Shown: piece after piece, positions 44,368 through 51,712 of the stretch
Position numbering within the stretch: the stretch's first letter is position 1
How the letters are laid out: each line of letters opens with the position of its first letter
From: Autumnicola musiva
GTDB taxonomy: Bacteria; Bacteroidota; Bacteroidia; Flavobacteriales; Flavobacteriaceae
Length of the DNA: 64,000 bases
Direction of reading: 5' to 3'
NCBI RefSeq assembly: GCF_031846585.1
Contig: NZ_JAVRHK010000006.1
Location: 62,001-126,000, forward strand
Program-made: the position numbers and the translations under genes
Notes under the pieces: generated by a model
Told to the model about the DNA's origin: nothing
The model's input: the letters and a program-made list of their open reading frames with translations, nothing else
Databases searched by the model: none

Positions 44368-44438
44368 TATAATTTAATACATAGCCTAATCTAGTTGTTC
44401 AGCTGAAGGGGCTTCTGGTTTTAATCACTTGCAATTTA

Positions 44439-45749
44439 CTAAAGTACTTTAGGCGGAATTACAATTTTTAAATTCTGAAGGTCGTCGCCAGAGGGGGATT
44501 CAAACAGTTTGAGGTTGAAAAAGGGGATTGCAGCAATTAAATGATCAAAAATATCGGAAGTGATATATTCAAAATTTTCCCATCTTTTATCTTTGCTGAA
44601 GCATAAAATTTCAATAGGAAGCCCCTGAGGAGTCGGGGCAAGTTGCCTCACAATAATGTAAAGATCCTTATTAATAGCAGAGTGCTCATGTAAATATGTA
44701 TCTGCATATTTCCGGAAAATTCCCAGATTGGTTTGATTTCTTCCGTTTAATAAAAGACTTTTATCAAAACCGTTCTTCTCGTTATACTTATCTATTTCAA
44801 TCTGACGATTTTCCACATACTCCGATATTAATTTTATTTTTTTATATTCTTTAATCTCTTCCGCAGTTAAAAACCTCACAGAATTCTGCTTTATGTAAAT
44901 AGCTCTTCTAATTCTTCTGCCGGGGCTTTCCTGCATCCCCCTCCAGTTTTGAAAAGAATCAGAAATAAGGCTGTAAGTGGGGATTGTTGTAAATGTATTA
45001 TCCCAGTTTTGTACCCTTACCGTGGCAAGGTTTATTTCAGTCACATTACCATCGGCACCATAACGGCTAAAAGTAATCCAGTCACCTATTCTTACAATGT
45101 CATTAACAGAAACCTGTATGGAGGCTACAAATCCCAGAATCGTGTCTTTGAACACCAGCAATAGAATAGCAGAAGCAGCACCCAGGGAAAGCGCAAAACT
45201 TATAACAGATTCTCCTGTTATCTCTGCAAAAATAAACATAAAGCCAATTACCCAAAGTATAATGAGCACAACCTGGCTATAACTTTCTATAGGCTTATCA
45301 CTATATTCCTCTTGGGTTTTAAGGTAATTTCGGGACGTCCTGATAAGGCTTCTTGCAATCCATACGCAAAGAATAACAGCATAAATATTAAGAAGAATAT
45401 AGAAATTGAATGAAAAAAACGAACCTTCCAGAAGTGCGGGAAAATCTGCAAATACGTAAGGCAACATATAATAAACCAGAAGCAGTGGAATTATTTCCCC
45501 TACATATTTTGGAAAATTACTCTGGATAAGGAAATCGTCAAAAGTAGTTACTGTTTTATCGGTAAAAACTTTAAACGATTCTACCACAAAACGCCTTATC
45601 AGATATTTTATGAGGAATACCAGAACTAGAAGAATACTTATATTAATAAGTAAATTTATATATATAGCTACTGTGGTATATACTCCCTGGGAAATCAATA
45701 CATTTTCCACTAAATTTGTGAGGTAGCTAACTTCCTGGCTCAGATCCAT
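44439..45749 (-). CDS. MscS-family mechanosensitive channel, larger type
   Basis: The protein is 436 aa. Four or five membrane helices occupy residues ~22-215, and the MscS pore-lining segment is near 175-200 (SFALSLGAASAILLLVFKDTILGFVASI). The beta domain (VNDIVRIGDWITF..GADGNVTEINL near 218-243) and an extended C-terminal domain of ~150 residues with ETPRRR-like basic stretches follow. It is the YbdG/YnaI-like size class. It starts 3 bases after the DUF3817 stop, so the two are co-translated. Confidence 0.9.
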   Translation of the reverse strand: MDLSQEVSYLTNLVENVLISQGVYTTVAIYINLLINISILLVLVFLIKYLIRRFVVESFKVFTDKTVTTFDDFLIQSNFPKYVGEIIPLLLVYYMLPYVFADFPALLEGSFFSFNFYILLNIYAVILCVWIARSLIRTSRNYLKTQEEYSDKPIESYSQVVLIILWVIGFMFIFAEITGESVISFALSLGAASAILLLVFKDTILGFVASIQVSVNDIVRIGDWITFSRYGADGNVTEINLATVRVQNWDNTFTTIPTYSLISDSFQNWRGMQESPGRRIRRAIYIKQNSVRFLTAEEIKEYKKIKLISEYVENRQIEIDKYNEKNGFDKSLLLNGRNQTNLGIFRKYADTYLHEHSAINKDLYIIVRQLAPTPQGLPIEILCFSKDKRWENFEYITSDIFDHLIAAIPFFNLKLFESPSGDDLQNLKIVIPPKVL

Positions 45750-45752
45750 AAA

Positions 45753-46037
45753 TTAAAGATATTTTTTTTCAACGTAAAACGGCCCGAAAGGCACAAGTGA
45801 AAAGAGCAGGATAAAAGCCAGATCTTTTATTCTCCATTGCATCGCATTATAAAGCAAAAGTGCTCCAACTACATAGGCAATAAACAATATTCCGTGAGCC
45901 ATGCCTACGTACCTGACAGGCTCGGGATTATCAAAAAAATATTTTAGCGGCATAGCCAGGAATAATAAAACAAGAAAAGAAATTCCTTCCAGAATGCTTA
46001 TCCACTTAAACAATCCTTTTTTCTGCTCTATCTGCAT
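45753..46037 (-). CDS. DUF3817 membrane protein
   Basis: The 94-aa protein has three membrane helices, with EGISFLVLLFLAMPLKYF near residue 18 and GMAHGILFIAYVVG near 46 (a His in mid-helix), typical of DUF3817. Function unknown. It is the first gene of a two-gene unit with MscS, with -7 element at 46057-46064. Confidence 0.85.
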   Translation of the reverse strand: MQIEQKKGLFKWISILEGISFLVLLFLAMPLKYFFDNPEPVRYVGMAHGILFIAYVVGALLLYNAMQWRIKDLAFILLFSLVPFGPFYVEKKYL

Positions 46038-46056
46038 AGTTGAATAATTATAAATG

Positions 46057-46064
46057 CAAAGATA
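46057..46064 (-). promoter_or_regulatory. -7 promoter element for DUF3817-MscS
   Basis: The minus strand reads TATCTTTG, fitting TAnnTTTG, 19 bases before the start at 46037. Confidence 0.55.
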
Positions 46065-46198
46065 AGGATATGGAGTATTCTCACCGTTAGTTTAGTTAAT
46101 TTTCAGAAGCATTTATTAGCGTATATTTTACATTTATTTGTCTTTATCAAATATTTTTTGAAAATTTTTCTTAATTTGCAGCAACAACAATCTAATCA

Positions 46199-47227
46199 AT
46201 GAGCAAAAAAGTTTTAGTTACCGGCGGATTGGGATTTATTGGATCTCATACCGTGGTAGCCTTGCATGAGCAGGGTTTTGAAGTAGTTATTATAGACAAT
46301 CTTTCCAATTCTTCTATAGACGTACTGGAAGGTATAACAAAGATTACCAATAAAAAGCCCGAATTTGAAAGAATGGATCTAAGGGACAAAACTGCAGTAA
46401 GTAAGTTTTTTGAGAAACATTCTGATATAGATGGAGTAATACATTTTGCTGCTTCAAAGGCAGTGGGAGAAAGTGTTGAGAAGCCTTTGCTTTATTATGA
46501 AAATAACCTCTCCACGCTTATTTATCTTTTGCAGGAATTATCAGAAAACCCCGGGGCTAACTTTATTTTTAGTTCCTCCTGTACAGTTTATGGGCAGGCA
46601 GATGAATTGCCTATTACTGAAAATGCTCCGGTTAAAAAAGCAGAGTCACCATACGGAAATACAAAGCAAATAGGAGAGGAAATTATTTCTGATACCTGTA
46701 AAGTCAATTCCGGTTTCAAAGCAATTTCCTTACGTTATTTTAATCCTATAGGTGCTCACCCTTCTGCGCAAATTGGGGAATTACCTATTGGAACTCCGCA
46801 AAACCTGGTTCCGTTTATCACACAAACTGCTATAGGGAAGAGAAAAGAATTATCAGTTTTTGGAGATGATTATCCTACCCAGGATGGAACATGCGTCAGG
46901 GATTATATTCATGTTATGGATTTAGCAAAAGCCCATGTTGTAGCATTGGACCGTTTAATAAGCGCTAAGGAAAAATCAAATTATGAAGTATTTAATTTAG
47001 GAACAGGCACAGGAAATTCTGTTTTGGAAGTAATAAAAACTTTTGAAGAAGCTACAGGCAAAAAGCTGCCCTATAAAATTGTAGGCAGGAGGGAAGGGGA
47101 TGTGATTGCTGCATATGCCGATACAGAAAAAGCGAATAAGGTTTTAGGCTGGAAAGCTGAATTATCATTATTTGATGCCCTGCAAAGTGCATGGAAATGG
47201 GAAAAGTCCGTTCAGAACCGTGGATAA
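46199..47227 (+). CDS. galE: UDP-glucose 4-epimerase
   Basis: The protein is 342 aa, the normal GalE length. NAD-binding GGLGFIGSHT lies at 9-18, DNLSNSS at ~36, the catalytic Ser in FSSSCTVYG near 125 and Tyr/Lys in SPYGNTK near 152. RYFNPIGAHPSAQIGE near 182 and GDDYPTQDGTCVRDYIHVMDLAKAH near 222 are hallmark GalE blocks. It interconverts UDP-glucose and UDP-galactose for cell-surface sugar synthesis. The promoter is probably TTAATTTG (one mismatch) just upstream. It is a single gene with a terminator at 47314. Confidence 0.95.
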   Translation: MSKKVLVTGGLGFIGSHTVVALHEQGFEVVIIDNLSNSSIDVLEGITKITNKKPEFERMDLRDKTAVSKFFEKHSDIDGVIHFAASKAVGESVEKPLLYYENNLSTLIYLLQELSENPGANFIFSSSCTVYGQADELPITENAPVKKAESPYGNTKQIGEEIISDTCKVNSGFKAISLRYFNPIGAHPSAQIGELPIGTPQNLVPFITQTAIGKRKELSVFGDDYPTQDGTCVRDYIHVMDLAKAHVVALDRLISAKEKSNYEVFNLGTGTGNSVLEVIKTFEEATGKKLPYKIVGRREGDVIAAYADTEKANKVLGWKAELSLFDALQSAWKWEKSVQNRG

Positions 47228-47313
47228 GCAATTAATTAAACTAAAGTTGCGATTTCAAAATTAGAGGCAACAAATTCTGGGGGAAGATTTAATCTATAAA
47301 TGAAGGATTAAAA

Positions 47314-47341
47314 AGAGGCTGCTATTAACATGGCAGCCTCT
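47314..47341. terminator. Terminator between galE and the YqaE gene
   Basis: AGAGGCTGC pairs with GCAGCCTCT (47314-47322 with 47333-47341), and the stem extends by two weaker pairs. A run of T follows on the minus strand; the plus side has TATTATT. It serves YqaE best and perhaps galE. Confidence 0.75.
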
Positions 47342-47350
47342 ATTATTACA

Positions 47351-47509
47351 TTATTTAGTTCCGTTAACCAGGAAAGCATGTATTACTCCCGGTATCCATC
47401 CAATTATTGTTAAGATTATACTTATTAATAAAGTTGAACCTACACCATGTTTCATGTACACAGCTAAAGGTGGTAATAGAATATTTAGAATAATTGTTAA
47501 TACAGACAT
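47351..47509 (-). CDS. YqaE/Pmp3-family small membrane protein
   Basis: This 52-aa protein consists of two membrane helices joined by a short charged turn. The first helix ends in LLPPLAVYMKHGVG, the signature of the YqaE/Pmp3 (UPF0057) family, and the second contains GWIPGVIHAF. Family members affect membrane potential and salt or cold tolerance. It is 48 bases after the DUF1206 gene on the same strand and ends in a terminator, so the two are probably co-expressed. Confidence 0.92.
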   Translation of the reverse strand: MSVLTIILNILLPPLAVYMKHGVGSTLLISIILTIIGWIPGVIHAFLVNGTK

Positions 47510-47557
47510 GTTTTTTAATTTTAGTGGTTAATTAATTTTTATAGTTATTAATCCTTT

Positions 47558-48343
47558 TTAATCCTGAAATTGACGGTATCTCACCATCATAAATACGTAA
47601 ATAGCATAGCAAACCAAACCTGCAGCAACCATTCCTAAAAGCCATGAGCCGTAAGAAGAATCCTGGATAAATGAAAATGCATCAGATGTCTTTTTTATTT
47701 CTGAAGTATTGGAAGCTATTGCTGCATGTACAAAGAAATACGAAATAATTGCTAAAATTGTACCTCTGGCAATGAGCCCTAAATTACCGGTATTTTTTAT
47801 GGTGGTTCTTCTTGTTTTTTCTGAAATTGATCTGTTTTCAAATTTATTTAAAAATTCTCCACTGTAAACTTTTTTAAATTGATAATAACTTGCAATTGCT
47901 ACTCCAAGTCCTATAATTCCAAAAATACAGACGCCAATTTTACCTGAGATTAGTGCAGAATTCTGACCATTTCCTCCAGAAGGGGAGCCAAGATTAAAAA
48001 GCTGCAACACCGTATAAGCTGCCAGAATCAAATAAATTACTCCGCTGGCAAAAAAACCAGTTCGTTCTATTTTGGCCTGAGCATTTTTACCATCCCCTTC
48101 CGGATCCTGTATTGCCTGAATGAAACGCCAGGTGGAGTAGCATAAAAAGCCTAATCCTATCAGGATTAAAAGAGCCTTTCCAAATGGTTGTTTTTCCAGA
48201 AATTCAATAACCTGAAATTTTCCTGTTTTCTGCCCCCCGAGATTAAAAGCCGCCAAAAAGGTTAATACTCCTGTAATTGCGTAGACAGTACCTTTGGCAA
48301 CGTATCCCATACGTGCCATTTTTTTGTATTTGTCATCCATCAT
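47558..48343 (-). CDS. DUF1206 membrane protein
   Basis: The 261-aa protein has six membrane helices in three two-helix repeats, the DUF1206 plan: RMGYVAKGTVYAITGVLTFLA near 11, RTGFFASGVIYLILAAYTVLQ near 91 and NLGLIARGTILAIISYFFVHAA near 188 begin the repeats (note A/S-x-G-x-x-Y/L). Function unknown. It lies upstream of YqaE on the same strand. A methionine doublet at the start leaves a one-residue ambiguity. Confidence 0.88.
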   Translation of the reverse strand: MMDDKYKKMARMGYVAKGTVYAITGVLTFLAAFNLGGQKTGKFQVIEFLEKQPFGKALLILIGLGFLCYSTWRFIQAIQDPEGDGKNAQAKIERTGFFASGVIYLILAAYTVLQLFNLGSPSGGNGQNSALISGKIGVCIFGIIGLGVAIASYYQFKKVYSGEFLNKFENRSISEKTRRTTIKNTGNLGLIARGTILAIISYFFVHAAIASNTSEIKKTSDAFSFIQDSSYGSWLLGMVAAGLVCYAIYVFMMVRYRQFQD

Positions 48344-48448
48344 CGATTCCCGGTTGTAAAATCAATTTACTTTAAATGAAACACATGTACATTTCATTTA
48401 GGAAAAGTTTAATGATAATTTTGAAGACTTTAGCAGCTCCGGCTACAC

Positions 48449-49069
48449 TTATACCATTTCAAATATTACCAATGCATAAAGATAGAACCGTACAAATCTC
48501 AATAATCCAAACATAAGATAACTGGGGAAAGGAAAATTGATAATTCCGGCTGCAATACTGGTGATAGAGAATGGAATAGGCAGAAGTGCACCAACAATAA
48601 TTAAAAAACCACCCCATTTACGGGTATTAGCTATATGTTGTGCCATTTTTACTTCAAGCTGCTCATGTACATATGAAATTTTAGTAATTCCCCTACCTAT
48701 ATAATAAGAGACGATTCCGCCACAATATGAGGCAGCAGCAAGAAGAGATAGATTGAGAATAGGACTTAAAGATTTACCGGACCAGGCTATAAATAATTCT
48801 GGAGGGACGAGTCCCAGTAAAGATTCAGAAATAAAAAAAACGCTAATAATTCCTAAGGGAGAATATGTTTCAGTTACAGTGATCAGCATTTTCTCAATGT
48901 CCAGCACAAAGTAATCCAGTGCGAGCAATGCACCGATAAAAATAATTATAGGTAAAACTGCTTTTTTTACACTCTTCCACACAAATCTATAAAACCCCGT
49001 ATAGCCATAATACTGGTGTAATAGGCGCAGACGCGATTTCTTTTTAGATTTCGCTTTCTTTTTCATCAA
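48449..49069 (-). CDS. VTT-domain (DedA/YqaA-like) membrane protein
   Basis: The 206-aa protein has a strongly basic N-terminus (KKKAKSKKKSRLR) and four to five membrane helices. The VTT/SNARE-associated pattern appears in ESLLGLVPPELFIAWSG near 83 and RKWGGFLIIVGALLPIPFSITSIAAGIINFPF near 149. The GALLPIPF..AG block matches the family's conserved G-x-x-P-x-P..AG. DedA-type proteins are lipid scramblases or flippases that support envelope integrity. It is transcribed in the same direction as DUF1206 but 105 bases apart. Confidence 0.88.
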   Translation of the reverse strand: MMKKKAKSKKKSRLRLLHQYYGYTGFYRFVWKSVKKAVLPIIIFIGALLALDYFVLDIEKMLITVTETYSPLGIISVFFISESLLGLVPPELFIAWSGKSLSPILNLSLLAAASYCGGIVSYYIGRGITKISYVHEQLEVKMAQHIANTRKWGGFLIIVGALLPIPFSITSIAAGIINFPFPSYLMFGLLRFVRFYLYALVIFEMV

Positions 49070-49165
49070 TTATCTTTTAGCAATTTCACTTATTCGGTTA
49101 ATGAATAAGATTTTTGGAAAATTCTGTTCTGAATTTCCTTAATGGGAGTAGTTAGTCTTGTGGCC

Positions 49166-49612
49166 TTACTCGTATTCCTGTAAAAATTTTACATATTCCC
49201 TAAGCTCGATTTCATTTATTTTATTTGAAGGATCGGCCATTAAGGATAATAAATAATCCAGACTTTCTTCACCAGTTGCTTTACTGGTTTCTTCAACTAT
49301 TTCACCTTCACCTTCACCTTCACCTTCATCTTCAATTGGTTCGTCTTCCGGAATAGGAATATCAAATCCTTCATTAGCTTTAATATGTTCATAGGTTAAT
49401 CTGATGACCTTTGCCAGCAAGGGATTTCCTTCTTCAACCACCAGAGACCTTAATTCTTCAAGTTCTTTTACAATGGTATTACTAATTATACCATTGCGGT
49501 TCAAATCGCGGTGAATCTTGTTCAGTAAATTTTGAGCTTTAATATTTTCCAAAGAAGTAAAAATTATCAGATTAAACGTTATGCCATGTTGCTTCTTATT
49601 GAGAAGCTGCAT
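49166..49612 (-). CDS. Acidic hypothetical protein with an in-frame hexanucleotide repeat
   Basis: The protein is 148 aa. The N-terminal half is helical (LENIKAQNLLNKIHRDLNRNGI, ELRSLVVEEGNPLLAKVIRLTYEHI). The middle is very acidic and holds Glu-Gly repeats (EGEGEGEGE near residue 97-105) coded by TTCACC hexamers on the plus strand (49301-49324). The C-terminal ~40 residues are helical again (LDYLLSLMADPSNKINEIELREYVKFLQ). No family is recognised. The -7 element TAACTTTG (49627-49620) ends only 8 bases before the start codon. Confidence 0.8.
   Translation of the reverse strand: MQLLNKKQHGITFNLIIFTSLENIKAQNLLNKIHRDLNRNGIISNTIVKELEELRSLVVEEGNPLLAKVIRLTYEHIKANEGFDIPIPEDEPIEDEGEGEGEGEIVEETSKATGEESLDYLLSLMADPSNKINEIELREYVKFLQEYE
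49301..49324. repeat. Microsatellite of four TTCACC units
   Basis: Four perfect TTCACC copies are followed by one variant, TTCATC. On the coding strand each unit encodes Glu-Gly. Being 6 bases, slippage would change length without frameshift. Confidence 0.9.
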
Positions 49613-49619
49613 GGTTGTG

Positions 49620-49627
49620 CAAAGTTA
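49620..49627 (-). promoter_or_regulatory. -7 promoter element next to the start of the acidic protein gene
   Basis: The minus strand reads TAACTTTG, fitting TAnnTTTG; only 7 bases separate it from ATG (49612). This again suggests a nearly leaderless mRNA. Confidence 0.45.
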
Positions 49628-49768
49628 CTTTTTTTGTTGTTTTTAGAAAGATTTTAACGTAGATTTTACGTAGCTAATGGAAAGTAAAATTAACAATATA
49701 TTAGTTGATTATCCTTTAATGCAATCGTTAACTTCATTAGCTTTAAAATTAAACGAAAAAAGATAAAT

Positions 49769-50482
49769 ATGAACTCACTAGAAGGAAAAGTAGCTTTTAT
49801 AACAGGGGGAAGTAAAGGAATTGGGTTTGGAATTGCCCAAACACTTCTTGAGAAAGGCATGAAAGTAGCTATAAGCAGCCGTTCCAAAGAACACGCAACC
49901 GAAGCTGCTCAAAAATTGAAAGGTAAAGGAGATATAATTGGAGTGGAAGCCGATGTGCGAAACTATGAAAGTCAACAAAAAGCCATTGCAGAAGTGACTG
50001 AAAAGTGGGGAAAACTAGATGCTATGATTGCTAACGCAGGAGTTGGTAAATTTGGTTCTATAGAAGAGCTCACACCACAACAATGGCAGGATACAATAGA
50101 TACTAATCTTACCGGAGTTTTTTACAGCGTGAAAGCTGCTGTTGATGCATTGAGCAAATCTAAAGGTTATGTTATTACCATATCCAGTCTTGCGGGAACA
50201 AACTTTTTTCCCGGAGGAGCTGCTTATAACGCCAGTAAATTTGGGGTGACTGGATTTACTCAGGCAGTTATGCTTGATTTAAGACAAAAAGGTATTAACG
50301 TAAGTACAATAATGCCGGGATCCGTAGCTTCATATTTTAATGATCATACTCCGGGAGAGGATGATGCCTGGAAAATACAACCGGAGGATATAGGAGAATT
50401 AGTAACAGATTTACTAAAAATGAATCCGCGTACGCTGCCAAGCAAAATCGAAGTGAGACCGTCGCAACCTCCTAAAAAATAA
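49769..50482 (+). CDS. Short-chain dehydrogenase/reductase
   Basis: The 237-aa classical SDR has GGSKGIGFGIA (12-22) for NAD(P) and NAGVG near 89. Catalytic Ser is in ISSLAG near 138, Tyr/Lys in YNASK near 152, and PGSVASYF near 183. Arg and Ser after strand 2 (SSRSKEHA) favour NADP. The substrate is unknown. It is a single gene with a strong terminator, facing the MDR reductase. Confidence 0.92.
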   Translation: MNSLEGKVAFITGGSKGIGFGIAQTLLEKGMKVAISSRSKEHATEAAQKLKGKGDIIGVEADVRNYESQQKAIAEVTEKWGKLDAMIANAGVGKFGSIEELTPQQWQDTIDTNLTGVFYSVKAAVDALSKSKGYVITISSLAGTNFFPGGAAYNASKFGVTGFTQAVMLDLRQKGINVSTIMPGSVASYFNDHTPGEDDAWKIQPEDIGELVTDLLKMNPRTLPSKIEVRPSQPPKK

Positions 50483-50500
50483 TTTGAAGAAATTGATACA

Positions 50501-50525
50501 AAAAAGCCGGGTTTCCCGGCTTTTT
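50501..50525. terminator. Bidirectional terminator between SDR and MDR genes
   Basis: An 11-base stem AAAAAGCCGGG/CCCGGCTTTTT with loop TTT lies between two convergent genes, with T runs both ways. Confidence 0.92.
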
Positions 50526-50559
50526 GATGTTATAATTTTATTTATTGATAATTGCCTTT

Positions 50560-51558
50560 TTAAGCGACCTTTACTATCATTTTACCTTTATTTTTGCCTT
50601 CAAACAAATCTATAAAAGCTTGAGGAATTTGATTAAATCCTTCAACAATGGTTTCTTCATATTCAATTTTATCATTTTTAAGCCACTCTCCAAGTTGTTT
50701 AATGGCCGCAGGAAAATCTTCAAAATAGTCCCTCACCGTAAACCCCTGCATGGAGAGACTTTTTTTGATAAGTGTCGTTTCCAGTCTTGGCCCGGCTGGT
50801 TGCTCTTTGGCATTATATAATGAAATAGCCCCACAATTTATTACCCGGCCATATTTATTCATATTAGCAATTGCAGCGTCAAGTATTTCTCCGCCAACAT
50901 TGTCAAAATAAACATTCACTCCATCAGGACATGCCTTTGCAATGGAAGTTTCCATATCTTCTGTATCCTTATAATTTATTCCTGCGTCGAAATTGAATTT
51001 TTGTTGAAGGGTTCTAATTTTTTCATCACTTCCGGCTATTCCTACAACTTTGCAGGATTTAAGTTTTCCAATCTGCCCCACTACACTACCCACAGCTCCG
51101 GCAGCCCCTGAGACCAGTAGTGTTTCTCCCTTCTTAAGTTTGCCAATTTTCTCAAGTCCTAAATACGCAGTTATACCTGTAAGCCCTAAAATTCCAATAT
51201 AGGCAGATAATGGAGCCAATTCTTTATCGATTATATTCAGGCCTTCTCCATTTGAAGTTTGAAATATTTTCCATTCAAGCATTCCGCTTACAAAATCGCC
51301 TTGTTTAAAATTATCATTATTTGATTCAACAACTTCTGCCACAATCATAGAGCTTATAGGCTCATCTAATTTAAATGGCGGAATGTAAGACTTTTCATCA
51401 CGCATTCTCCCTCTTAAATAGGGATCAACACTCACATAAATTGCTTTCAAAAGAATTTCTCCTTCTTCTGCCGCCGGTTTTTCTGTTTCTTTAAAATGAA
51501 AATTATCCATGGAAGGTTTTCCTTCAGGACGGTTCTTTAAAATGATGCTATTATTCAT
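50560..51558 (-). CDS. NADP-dependent MDR-family oxidoreductase (zinc-free)
   Basis: The protein is 332 aa from ATG 51558 (MNNSIILKNRPEGKPS). A 15-residue upstream extension lacks similarity. The pattern is that of the prostaglandin reductase/double-bond reductase branch of the MDR superfamily: YVSVDPYLRGRM near 38, LGLTGITAYLGLEKIG near 115, VSGAAGAVGSVVGQIGK near 139 (the nucleotide loop) and YFDNVGGE near 208. It lacks zinc-binding Cys clusters. It reduces activated C=C bonds with NADPH; the substrate is not visible. Confidence 0.92.
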   Translation of the reverse strand: MNNSIILKNRPEGKPSMDNFHFKETEKPAAEEGEILLKAIYVSVDPYLRGRMRDEKSYIPPFKLDEPISSMIVAEVVESNNDNFKQGDFVSGMLEWKIFQTSNGEGLNIIDKELAPLSAYIGILGLTGITAYLGLEKIGKLKKGETLLVSGAAGAVGSVVGQIGKLKSCKVVGIAGSDEKIRTLQQKFNFDAGINYKDTEDMETSIAKACPDGVNVYFDNVGGEILDAAIANMNKYGRVINCGAISLYNAKEQPAGPRLETTLIKKSLSMQGFTVRDYFEDFPAAIKQLGEWLKNDKIEYEETIVEGFNQIPQAFIDLFEGKNKGKMIVKVA

Positions 51559-51712
51559 AACCTGTTTTTCCCCTAAGTTAAGAGCAGAGCAGGAAATCTG
51601 CAAGAATCATATCCTAATTTAATGTCAAGAAATAAATTCTTTCTAAAGGTTTTGTAATTTAAGCTTAACTTTAAAAATTAGAAATTGGATCAATTAAAAA
51701 GCTGCTCTCTAT

